A stretch of 6,084 nucleotides of DNA. It comes from Acetobacteraceae bacterium. Its GTDB lineage: Bacteria > Pseudomonadota > Alphaproteobacteria > Acetobacterales > Acetobacteraceae. Under the pieces are notes generated by a model. It was not told the DNA's origin. It did not search any database and saw only the letters and a list, made by a program, of their open reading frames with translations. The position numbers were made by a program, and so were the translations under genes. The stretch spans positions 1 to 6,084 of the forward strand of contig PKWQ01000008.1 in NCBI GenBank assembly GCA_003133265.1, in the 5' to 3' direction. This document shows positions 1 to 5,109 of the stretch, in pieces (positions within the stretch are counted from its first letter, which is position 1; each line of letters begins with the position of its first letter).

Positions 1-293
1 GGGATCAACGCGGAGAGGTCGCCACCTACCTCTCCTCCGCCACCGGCCTCACCCCAACCGCATGGGGCGACGCCATCAGAGGCCATTGGGGCATCGAAAA
101 CCGCAACCACTATGTCCGCGACGTGTCCTGCGACGAGGACAAATGCCGTATCCGCAACAACCCCGGCATCATGGCAAGGGCACGCAGTTTCGCCCTCAAC
201 ATCTTGCGGAAAAACGGCGTCACCAACGTCGCCAAGGCCCTCTGGAACGGAGCCCTCAGCCTCGATCACATCCTGGCATACAAGAAAATCTGA
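1..293 (+). CDS. ISAs1-family transposase, C-terminal part (5' end outside window)
   Basis: This is the end of a DDE transposase that cuts and moves its own IS element. The frame starting at base 3 is open for 96 codons and stops with TGA at 291-293. Near visible residues 25-37 it reads I-R-G-HWGIEN-R-N-H-Y. That is the hallmark ISAs1 block in which the Glu of HWGIEN is the third catalytic acidic residue. It is followed by the usual D-V-S, an E-D pair, C-R-I-R, and a hydrophobic A-R-S-F-A-L-N-I-L-R helix near the C-terminus. The start and the first two catalytic Asp residues lie upstream of base 1. Nothing in the visible part is broken. Family assignment is firm from the motif; whether the full element is active cannot be seen. 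Confidence 0.88.
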   Translation, partial: DQRGEVATYLSSATGLTPTAWGDAIRGHWGIENRNHYVRDVSCDEDKCRIRNNPGIMARARSFALNILRKNGVTNVAKALWNGALSLDHILAYKKI

Positions 294-299
294 TCAGCG

Positions 300-312
300 T
301 TGAACAGCCCTG
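300..312 (+). repeat. Probable terminal inverted repeat of the ISAs1-family element
   Basis: TTGAACAGCCCTG lies 7 bases after the transposase stop codon and, on the other strand, begins CAGGGCTGTT as ISAs1-family ends commonly do. The matching left end is not in the window, so this rests on family resemblance and position. Confidence 0.6.
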
Positions 313-443
313 CGTCAATAGCCGAGCTTTACGTGGACTTTTGGATTAGTTGCCGATGCCACGGTGGTCGGAAACTCGGAATATACTTGGTGGAGTCATG
401 CTGGCTTCGCATCCTCCTATACTGTTGGCCTCCGAATCATGCG

Positions 444-469
444 CTTTTTGACAAGCGGATGTCAAGAAG
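444..469. promoter_or_regulatory. Palindrome / stem-loop, candidate operator
   Basis: Arms CTTTTTGACA (444-453) and TGTCAAGAAG (460-469) are inverted repeats of 10 bases around a 6-base centre. Nine of ten positions pair by Watson-Crick, and the tenth (447/466) would be a G-U wobble in RNA. No T-run follows on either strand, so a terminator is unlikely. The twofold symmetry with TTGACA/TGTCAA half-sites fits a binding site for a dimeric regulator about 235 bases upstream of the flavin reductase. The regulator is not in the window. Confidence 0.45.
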
Positions 470-572
470 ATCACGCTCCACCCAGCGTCACTCCCGAATC
501 GCCGTTTCTACCGCCCATTTATTGATTGTTCGAGCCTATCCATCAATGACCGAAGATCGAGGAGATCGAGCG

Positions 573-623
573 ATGGGCGAACAGAAAGTCTCAGAGCACC
601 GGGATCGGATCGGTTCCGGCTGA
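573..623 (+). CDS. Possible 16-aa leader peptide or small ORF
   Basis: An ATG at 573 is preceded at 8 bases by GAGGAG (559-564), a good Shine-Dalgarno sequence. The frame codes 16 residues (M-G-E-Q-K-V-S-E-H-R-D-R-I-G-S-G) and stops with TGA at 621-623, 80 bases before the flavin reductase start. There is no run of one amino acid that would suggest classical attenuation. It may instead be chance, because the GAGGAG lies within the AGATCGAG direct repeat. Treated as tentative. Confidence 0.2.
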   Translation: MGEQKVSEHRDRIGSG

Positions 624-703
624 TTCAACCCTGAGGGAGTTGGACCGATGATAAGCAGCGCACCACAATCGGCGTACCGTTGTAGCCAAGGAGAAGCGAA
701 GAC

Positions 704-1285
704 ATGCGTAAGCACCCGGACCTGACGACGAAGCGTCACGCAAAAGCGGATTTTCCGGTCTCGAACATCCGGCGATATCTTGAACCGGGACCGATTGTGC
801 TGGTGACATCTGTCTGGAAGGAGAAGGTGAACATCATGACCATGGGCTGGTACACGGTCATGGAGTTCACACCCTCGCTGGTGGGCTGTGTGATCGCCAG
901 CGGCAATTATAGCTTCGGTCTTATCAGGAGCAGTCGAGAGTGCGTCATAAACCTACCCACGACCCGACTGGTCGACGAGGTGGTCGGGATCGGCAATTGC
1001 TCGGGACAGTTCGTTAATAAATTCGAAAAATTCGGGCTGACGGCAGTGCAAGCTTCGGCGGTAGCAGCCCCGATGATCGAGGAATGTCACGCGAACTTCG
1101 AATGCAGGCTAATCGATGACAGCCTTGTCAAAAAATACAATTTCTTTATCTTCGAAGTGGTGAAGGCACATGTCGCGCCGTCTCCAAAACATCCGGAGAC
1201 GATCCACTATACCGGTGACGGCGTGTTCATGGTCGCCGGGAAGACTATCAGCCGCCGCTCGCAATTCAAACCTCAACACCTTTGA
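704..1285 (+). CDS. Flavin reductase-like, FMN-binding domain protein (DIM6/NTAB type)
   Basis: This is a 193-aa protein of the flavin reductase-like family, small split-barrel flavoproteins that bind FMN and usually pass electrons from NAD(P)H to flavin for a partner oxygenase. The domain spans about residues 20-180. Visible features are P-G-P-I-V-L-V-T-S at 28-36, N-I-M-T-M-G-W at 43-49, then E-F-T-P-S-L-V-G-C. The stretch R-E-C-V-I-N-L-P at 78-85 is typical of the flavin-binding core, and N-F-F-I-F-E-V begins the last barrel strand. The C-terminal F-K-P-Q-H-L resembles the usual end of this group, so the gene looks complete. The ATG at 704 is set by AAGGAG at 688-693 with a 10-base spacer. 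No oxygenase partner is adjacent, so the substrate system is unknown. It converges on the next gene with a 27-base gap and no clear terminator. Confidence 0.85.
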   Translation: MRKHPDLTTKRHAKADFPVSNIRRYLEPGPIVLVTSVWKEKVNIMTMGWYTVMEFTPSLVGCVIASGNYSFGLIRSSRECVINLPTTRLVDEVVGIGNCSGQFVNKFEKFGLTAVQASAVAAPMIEECHANFECRLIDDSLVKKYNFFIFEVVKAHVAPSPKHPETIHYTGDGVFMVAGKTISRRSQFKPQHL

Positions 1286-1312
1286 CGTAGCGAATAAGTG
1301 TCATGGTGCCCC

Positions 1313-2017
1313 CTACGCCGGTTCCTCTGACGCTTTCTTTGGCTTGATCCACCATCTCACCGGCTTCGGTTCCGGCTTTGTCGATCTCACGCGAGGGGTA
1401 GCTTTCGTCGTCGATGTGCTGCCGGCTAGACCCAAAGAAGCCTTTCCGGCTTTGGATTTCCGCTCGGTGACCATTTTGGTGGACACGGCAGGCATCACGT
1501 CGAGAAGGTGCTGCTCGGCCTTCTGGCGGGCATCCTGCTCGGCAGCCAGGGCAAGTTCGACCGTCTGCTTTTTGATCTCTACGCGCCGGGCATCCGCACG
1601 GGCTTCATCTCGGGCCAAGGTCGCATGGCCCAGCTTGGTTTGTAGATCGCGGATCGTGGCCTGTGCCTCGGTCAGACTCCGCTCCGCACATTCCCGCGCA
1701 TTCCGCTCGGCTTTGAGCGCCGTCTCGGCAACCTCAAGGCGATTGGTTGGCGATGCCCCCATTGCTACCTGAGGATCGACAGCATGCAGCCCATTGTCCC
1801 GCCGCCCGTGAACTATGACGAACGGGACTTCTCCGTCTTGCACAAAGCGCGGCTTCTGACGATCAACCGTAAATCGCTCGGCAGTTCGAACGGCGTGCAT
1901 TGGACGACCCATTGCAGGAGCCACGCCTTCGAGCCCGAGTGCCCGGCGTACTCCTACCTCGGTGTCACCATGTTCAGAGATTTCGGTAGGTTTCGGCGAT
2001 TGAGAATTCAGCGTCAT
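1313..2017 (-). CDS. Coiled-coil protein of unknown function
   Basis: I do not recognise a named family. From the ATG at 2017 the product is 234 aa; an upstream in-frame TTG at 2044 would add 9 residues, and neither start has a strong Shine-Dalgarno. Three zones are visible. An N-terminal segment has a compact core near residues 38-72 (R-P-M-H-A-V-R-T-A-E-R-F, then G-E-V-P-F-V-I-V-H-G-R-R). An almost uninterrupted Ala/Glu/Arg/Lys-rich helix follows at about 93-175, with E-A-Q-A-T-I-R-D-L-Q-T-K-L in a heptad-like pattern: a coiled coil. A basic Ser/Thr/Pro-rich tail ends with P-V-R-W-W-I-K-P-K near 220-228. There is no signal peptide or membrane segment. The shape suggests a cytoplasmic oligomer with a charged tail, perhaps binding nucleic acid, but that is inference. 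The intact frame with clear domain structure argues for a real gene. Confidence 0.7.
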   Translation of the reverse strand: MTLNSQSPKPTEISEHGDTEVGVRRALGLEGVAPAMGRPMHAVRTAERFTVDRQKPRFVQDGEVPFVIVHGRRDNGLHAVDPQVAMGASPTNRLEVAETALKAERNARECAERSLTEAQATIRDLQTKLGHATLARDEARADARRVEIKKQTVELALAAEQDARQKAEQHLLDVMPAVSTKMVTERKSKAGKASLGLAGSTSTTKATPRVRSTKPEPKPVRWWIKPKKASEEPA

Positions 2018-2094
2018 TGATGATCCCGAAGGGTTGGCGTGCAAGCGGCTTCAAATGCCACGTGACCGTCACAGATGCAAATGGTTCCATTCGT

Positions 2095-2117
2095 CTGATC
2101 CTATCTGATCCTATCTG
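2095..2117. repeat. Short tandem repeat, 10-bp unit, about 2.3 copies
   Basis: CTGATCCTAT occurs at 2095-2104 and 2105-2114, followed by a partial CTG. It lies just 3' of the hydroxylase-like gene stop and upstream of the coiled-coil gene on the same strand, so copy-number change would alter only the intergenic spacer. Confidence 0.75.
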
Positions 2118-2120
2118 CTC

Positions 2121-2627
2121 TCACCTGCTTCTGTAGGTCCCAAGGACTCTATCCCAGAAGAAATCGATCACTGCGAAGTTGCTGTTCGCGTGCCGGTGAT
2201 GAACGAAGTGCAGTGCCTGCTTGCGTCTAAACCATGCAAAACGCTGAAACCTCGATCCCTCTACGTGGTACTCCTTATCGAAAAAGACATGTGCGTAGAA
2301 CGATGCCGCACACGTGACTACCTGAACCACGAAAAGATCGACCGGCAACACGAGGTACGCACACACTCCTACCAGAAACACCGGAATAAAAAAGAAGGGC
2401 GTATTGTTTCCTTCTTCACCGAGGTACGCCCGTGAGACGAGATGATCTTTGGAATAATAAACGTGATGAAACCCGATATGGTTACGGAATAACCTCCCGC
2501 CCATCGAATGATGGCCGAGCTTGTAATGCATGAGCGTCTGCGAAAACGACACGAGCAAATGCGTGGCGACTGCGGTTAACAGAATGAATGGAAGCTCCGG
2601 AAGGAGCCGCGACACGATCTGGTGCAT
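2121..2627 (-). CDS. Fatty acid hydroxylase / sterol desaturase superfamily membrane protein
   Basis: This 168-aa integral membrane protein carries the histidine clusters of the di-iron fatty acid hydroxylase superfamily, which hydroxylate or desaturate lipid substrates using oxygen. Histidines visible are H34 and H39-H40, H50-x3-H54-H55, H113 and H121, and H140-x2-H143-H144-x-H146. The closing block N-F-A-V-I-D-F-F-W-D-R-V-L-G-T-Y-R (150-166) is the signature C-terminus of bacterial members. Hydrophobic segments lie at about 12-32 and 77-112, consistent with membrane hairpins that place the His boxes on the cytoplasmic face. It is shorter than typical 200-300 aa members but has all boxes and both ends, so it looks like a compact complete enzyme. 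The ATG at 2627 has a modest GGAAGTGG upstream. A good sigma70-like promoter lies at 2662-2689. The actual lipid substrate cannot be told from sequence. Confidence 0.85.
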   Translation of the reverse strand: MHQIVSRLLPELPFILLTAVATHLLVSFSQTLMHYKLGHHSMGGRLFRNHIGFHHVYYSKDHLVSRAYLGEEGNNTPFFFIPVFLVGVCAYLVLPVDLFVVQVVTCAASFYAHVFFDKEYHVEGSRFQRFAWFRRKQALHFVHHRHANSNFAVIDFFWDRVLGTYRSR

Positions 2628-2661
2628 GGCTGGTATTCCACTTCCAGTAGCCTATTGAGCT

Positions 2662-2689
2662 TATATAGTGCATGCTTGGAATAATTCAA
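2662..2689 (-). promoter_or_regulatory. Sigma70-like promoter for the fatty acid hydroxylase-like gene
   Basis: On the minus strand, TTGAAT (2689-2684) and TATATA (2667-2662) are separated by 16 bases. Transcription would begin near 2655, giving a leader of about 28 bases before the ATG at 2627 that contains GGAAGTGG as a ribosome site. Spacing and sequence are both good. Confidence 0.55.
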
Positions 2690-2698
2690 TCATCATAG

Positions 2699-2729
2699 CC
2701 GAGCCCCAATAGACAATGCAGCGGCTCGG
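2699..2729 (-). terminator. Inverted repeat 3' of the truncated small gene, possible terminator
   Basis: CCGAGCC (2699-2705) and GGCTCGG (2723-2729) form a 7-bp GC-rich stem with a 17-base loop. It lies 22 bases past the stop of the minus-strand gene at 2752 and just before the hydroxylase promoter. There is no T-run, so intrinsic termination is uncertain; it may simply separate the two transcription units. Confidence 0.3.
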
Positions 2730-2751
2730 GTGCCGAAGCGGCGTGGTGCGC

Positions 2752-3075
2752 TTAATCACAAGCCATCGTCTGCACCGCCGCAGCCGAAACTCCCTTCTTT
2801 GCATCGTACGGGCTGGCGGTCTGCTCGCGTTGTTTAAGCCCGTCCGCCTTCAATCTCAGGATTCTTGACGAGCCCCGGTACCGGCAATCGACGTAGTGCG
2901 ACCACCCCGGTTCATCGCCCATCATCCAAATGTTGTGCCAAACATTACCCTGCGCGTAGCCACGATCCGGCACCAATGATGGCGGCGCGGTGTCATCAAT
3001 GGGCTGTCCGGTCTTCTCCGACAATACCGCCGCCTGCACGAGCGGAGCGTTGGCGGCAAGATGCCAATCAGCCAA
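2752..3075 (-). pseudogene. 5'-truncated small protein, possibly STY0301 family
   Basis: The frame encodes about 107 residues ending at TGA/TAA-type stop position 2752. It reads A-D-W-H-L near the start, P-P-S-L-V-P-D-R at about 32-39, then W-H-N-I-W, Y-V-D-C-R-Y and G-S-S-R-I-L-R-L. This pattern of W, PD, W, CxY and a late Cys resembles STY0301-family small exported proteins, but I hold that name loosely. A secretion signal would be expected at the N-terminus, and here it is missing. The only start available is a TTG at 3075, and the sequence immediately upstream belongs to an IS3 transposase in another frame. I read it as a gene whose 5' end was removed by a recombination event. Expression as a leaderless-export fragment cannot be excluded. 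Confidence 0.5.
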
Positions 3076-3287
3076 GCTTCGATCACCGTCTTGGCCTCTT
3101 TGAGCGAGTAGAAAATCTCGTCGTCGAGGAGTTCGTCACGCAGCTTGGCGTTGAAGCTTTCGCAATAGCCATTCTCCCACGGGCTGCCGGGTTCGATACA
3201 GGCGGTTTGCGCGCCGACCGCGGAGATCCAGCTCCGTACCGCCTCGGCCACGAACTCTGGACCGTTGTCGGAGCGGATATCCGTAGA
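3072..3287 (-). pseudogene. IS3-family transposase orfB, internal fragment
   Basis: The minus-strand frame reads I-R-S-D-N-G-P-E-F at 3278-3252, with the second catalytic Asp at 3269-3267. It continues through P-G-S-P-W-E-N-G-Y-C-E-S-F-N, where the Glu of E-S-F lies after exactly 35 intervening residues, as in the DD(35)E of IS3 integrase cores. It runs on to D-E-I-F-Y-S-L-K-E-A-K-T-V-I-E-A-W, ending at 3072. The usual following block (a His/Tyr-N...R-P-H segment) is absent, because the frame crosses into the truncated small gene. Upstream the first catalytic Asp and the rest of orfB and orfA are missing. It is dead, about 70 codons of an originally much longer gene. Confidence 0.85.
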
Positions 3288-3379
3288 ACCGGTCCCCGAC
3301 CATGGATGACCATCGGCAGCCCGGACCCACGCCGGGCCAAGGGGAACCCGTGGTTCGGCGGCGTCAGTCGGTAGCCGAT

Positions 3380-3946
3380 ACCCGTCTCCATCGTGGCCTT
3401 CAACCTGCTGACCGACGTAGCCGAGATTCCCGCCAGCCGAGCTACTGCCCGTACACCCTTTCCGACAGCCAAGAACTGTTTCGCTCGCTCGACCTTCGCC
3501 GCCGGGATCGGCGGGCGGCCAAACCTGACCGACGACGTCGCACGGACCGCAGCCAGCCCGCGCAGAATTCCGTCACGTCGTCCCTGCCGGAGGTGAAATG
3601 CCATCATCTGGCACAGATCGAACAGTGACATCCCGTTCGAGGTCGCCGTATCGATAGCTTGGTCGTGCAGATACAGCCCAGCCCCGGCCATCCGGCACGT
3701 CTCAAAAAACCCCACCAACTCGACCAGAGACCGGCCCACACGGTCGATCGACCAGACGAGAACCTTCTGGACACCGCCGCTACGGATTGCGTGCAGCAGG
3801 GCGGCCTCGCCGGGCCGCCGATCCTTGCCCCTCCTCACCGTCGTCGGACGATCCATGAATAGCTTGATCACCGTCCAACCATGGTCGGCGGCGACAGTTC
3901 TGGCGTAATTCTGTGGAAGGAGTAGGCTGCTGCGGTCCTGTGTCAT
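3380..3946 (-). pseudogene. Serine recombinase (resolvase/invertase family), catalytic N-terminus missing
   Basis: From the ATG at 3946 about 189 residues belong to a small serine recombinase. Visible landmarks are G-W-T-V at 23-26, D-R-R-P-G at 42-46, V-W-S-I-D-R-V-G-R-S at 64-73 (the D-R-x-x-R active-site pair) and I-D-T-A-T at 98-102. The hinge G-R-P-P-I-P follows at 143-148, then a C-terminal helix-turn-helix, V-R-A-V-A-R-L-A-G-I-S-A-T-S-V at 165-179. The first strand with the Y-x-R-x-S nucleophile, normally about 15-20 residues before residue 14, is absent in all three frames upstream. The Glu of the usual A-E-x-E-R helix is also lost. There is no stop near the expected end, and the frame runs on into unrelated sequence. 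It cannot be catalytic. The 5' break lies beside the divergent lipoprotein gene. Confidence 0.75.
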
Positions 3947-3982
3947 GGTTGGCTGGCGATCTGCGAAAGGTGGAGAGCGGCA

Positions 3983-4330
3983 ATGATTAGATGGTGTAAT
4001 CGACGCACGCTGGCGGCGTTCCTGCTGATTTTCGGAGCGGCGATCCTTCAAGGCTGCGTGTATCCCCCATACCCAGAGGCGTACGGGCCGTATCCAGCCT
4101 ATGGGGGCTATGGCTACGCACCACCCTACGGTGACTACGGCTACGGTGGCTCGGTGGTGGTAGAGGGTGGCTGGGGAGGTGGCTACTACGGAGGGGGAAG
4201 TTGGGGCGGCGGCTATCGAGGTGAAAATCAGGGCGGTGGCCATCCAGGGGGGAATTGGGGAGGAGGCTATCAAGGCGGAGGCGGAAATTGGGGAGGTGGA
4301 GGCAATCAAGGTGGCGGCGGGCATCACTGA
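3983..4330 (+). CDS. Glycine/tyrosine-rich small lipoprotein
   Basis: This 115-aa protein is predicted to be lipid-anchored. Residues 1-9 are basic (R3, R7, R8), 10-22 form a hydrophobic helix, and L-Q-G-C at 22-25 fits a lipobox with cleavage before C25; Q at -2 is a little unusual. V at +2 would favour the outer membrane. Residues 26-57 are rich in Pro, Tyr and Gly. Residues 58-115 are low-complexity glycine repeats of the kind G-G-G-Y-x-G-G-G with Trp and Asn, ending G-G-G-G-H-H. The ATG at 3983 follows AGGTGGAG at about 3968-3975 with a 7-base gap, a strong ribosome site. Such lipoproteins are common in Acetobacteraceae and related groups, with no established role; surface or envelope function is inference. 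It is divergent from the broken recombinase, 36 bases apart. Confidence 0.72.
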   Translation: MIRWCNRRTLAAFLLIFGAAILQGCVYPPYPEAYGPYPAYGGYGYAPPYGDYGYGGSVVVEGGWGGGYYGGGSWGGGYRGENQGGGHPGGNWGGGYQGGGGNWGGGGNQGGGGHH

Positions 4331-4418
4331 TTTCACTATTTCTTGTCACCGTGCGTCTTCGAACCTCGGGCCTGATCCACTGACCGGAATTGCACGGGAG
4401 CGTCAGGCGGCACGGACG

Positions 4419-4541
4419 CATTGGCCCCTGCAACGTGTCCACGGTCGCCGCCGAGATACCGGCGAGATAGGTGATTGAACCGGACACCGAACGCCGTTGC
4501 GATCAAAGCCAGTGAAGTTCGCCGACCGGCAGGGACCTTCC
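4419..4541 (-). pseudogene. Decayed C-terminal remnant of a serine recombinase
   Basis: The minus strand contains I-T-Y-L-A-G-I-S-A-A-T-V-D-T-L-Q-G-P-M (4475-4419). It matches V-A-R-L-A-G-I-S-A-T-S-V-S-R-L-K-A-T-M of the recombinase at 3380-3946 at 9 of 17 aligned positions, including L-A-G-I-S-A and the V and L of the recognition helix. Just upstream, in other frames, are A-F-G-V-R (compare K-G-V-R) and G-R-S-L-P-V from 4541 (compare G-R-P-P-I-P), in the right order and spacing. I read this as a helix-turn-helix tail with at least two frameshifts. The catalytic domain is not present. Identity is modest and the frame changes are by eye, so confidence is limited. Confidence 0.38.
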
Positions 4542-4561
4542 AGATCGGTGTCGGTGCCAGA

Positions 4562-4783
4562 TCACCAATTGCTTTCCAGAAGGTCTACGACTTCTGCGCT
4601 GGCGCAGGCCACATAGACGGTCCAGGCCGACGGTACCTGTCGATCTACCTTGAGAATTTTGACCTCGGGCCTGTCGTCGAACGTTCGTTCAAAATCGAAC
4701 CATCTGGCAGGGTCCAAGAATATGGTGGCAACATACGGGTGGGTTTTCGTGCCCTCGATGGGTGTGATTTCGGTGTCTGTCAT
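4562..4783 (-). CDS. Small conserved-looking protein of unknown function, 73 aa
   Basis: The product is 73 aa from the ATG at 4783, chosen because GAAGGA lies 9 bases upstream; in-frame starts further up (4837, 4894) would add low-quality sequence. It is a mixed alpha/beta-looking globular protein without signal peptide or membrane span. Visible features are E-G-T-K-T-H-P-Y-V-A at 10-19, D-P-A-R-W-F-D-F-E-R-T-F at 24-35, R-P-E-V-K-I-L-K-V at 38-46, and S-A-W-T-V-Y-V-A-C-A-S at 52-62, ending E-S-N-W. The clustered aromatics and alternating hydrophobic strands are not what a chance ORF gives, and the opposite-strand frame has no such pattern. I do not recognise a named domain and propose no function. 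It has no close co-directional neighbour. Confidence 0.6.
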   Translation of the reverse strand: MTDTEITPIEGTKTHPYVATIFLDPARWFDFERTFDDRPEVKILKVDRQVPSAWTVYVACASAEVVDLLESNW

Positions 4784-5109
4784 TGCTGCTGGTCCTTCGG
4801 TAGTATTTAGCCGGATGGGTTGGACGGATGCTGACATCGACCGCCCCGAACCAAGGTCATAAGACCGGTTTCCGCCCCCGTGGTCACCGTTCACCAGCCG
4901 GCCCTCATCGGAAGGCGTTCAAAAAACGCTACGGAGCATTGGAGAGCCGGTCGCCGACCGTGGACGACCCTCAGCACCCCTGAGAATAACGAGCCGCAGG
5001 AATGCCCTCAGGCGGGCCAAATTCAGAACCGATAAAATTCGGTCGTCTGAAGAACGGTCACGTACATATATAAAGTACATGTTGACAAAACGCCGATTTG
5101 TAGTTCACT
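4784..5109. other. 326-bp stretch without a gene, between the divergent 73-aa gene and recombinase-like gene
   Basis: No protein or RNA gene is recognisable. It holds short GC hairpins (CGGTC 4948-4952 / GACCG 4956-4960; CTCAG 4970-4974 / CTGAG 4980-4984), a GCGTT/AACGC hairpin around an A-run (4915-4929), and near its right end an AT-rich repeat with a TTGACA box. It should contain the promoters of both divergent genes. A clear promoter for the 73-aa gene was not found. Confidence 0.5.
5062..5087 (+). promoter_or_regulatory. AT-rich direct repeat plus TTGACA box, candidate operator/promoter
   Basis: GTACAT occurs at 5062-5067 and again at 5075-5080, 13 bases apart; ACAT (5064-5067) and ATGT (5079-5082) also form an inverted pair, and TTGACA follows at 5082-5087. 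If TTGACA is the -35 box, the best -10 (CACTAT, 5106-5111, weak) overlaps the start codon and the mRNA would be leaderless. Alternatively TATAAA (5069-5074) is the -10 of an upstream promoter with a poor -35. No Shine-Dalgarno precedes the start at 5110, which favours the leaderless reading. Confidence 0.35.

Larger units (their letters stand above)
1..312 (+). mobile_element. Right end of an ISAs1-family insertion sequence
   Basis: The transposase C-terminus ends at 293. It is followed within 7 bases by TTGAACAGCCCTG (300-312), which matches, read outward, the CAGGGCTGTTCAA-like terminal repeat usual for ISAs1 elements. The element therefore very probably ends at 312, with any target duplication of roughly 8-10 bp beginning at 313. 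The left end lies outside the window, so completeness cannot be judged. Confidence 0.7.
313..703. other. 391-bp stretch without a confident gene, between the IS end and the flavin reductase
   Basis: I see no protein family here in any frame. It contains a long palindrome at 444-469, a weaker inverted repeat (ATTGAT 521-526 / ATCAAT 542-547), a tandem AGATCGAG direct repeat (554-561 and 563-570), and a 16-codon ORF with a good Shine-Dalgarno at 573-623. It probably carries the control region of the flavin reductase gene, but no clean -35/-10 pair stands out. Confidence 0.5.

Noticed and set aside
1170..1772. Open plus-strand frame overlapping the flavin reductase end and the coiled-coil gene
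   Set aside because: It is Ser/Ala/Arg-rich antisense without any domain; the coiled-coil frame on the other strand explains the composition.
3960..3990. A missing Y-x-R-x-S start of the truncated recombinase hidden in another frame
   Set aside because: All three minus-strand frames upstream of 3946 were read and none contains it; the sequence is the lipoprotein's ribosome site and start.
3083..4336. A 417-codon open frame on the minus strand that could be read as a recombinase-transposase fusion protein
   Set aside because: Only 3946-3380 resembles a protein. The part above 3946 is the antisense of the glycine-rich lipoprotein, and the part below 3288 is the IS3 orfB region read in the wrong frame.
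3987..4487. Minus-strand 166-codon frame
   Set aside because: Only its first 23 codons resemble a recombinase helix-turn-helix; the rest is antisense of the lipoprotein gene's glycine repeats.
4475..4810. Plus-strand frame of 111 codons opposite the 73-aa gene
   Set aside because: It has no ribosome site or recognisable pattern, while the minus-strand frame has a ribosome site, patterned strands and clustered aromatics.
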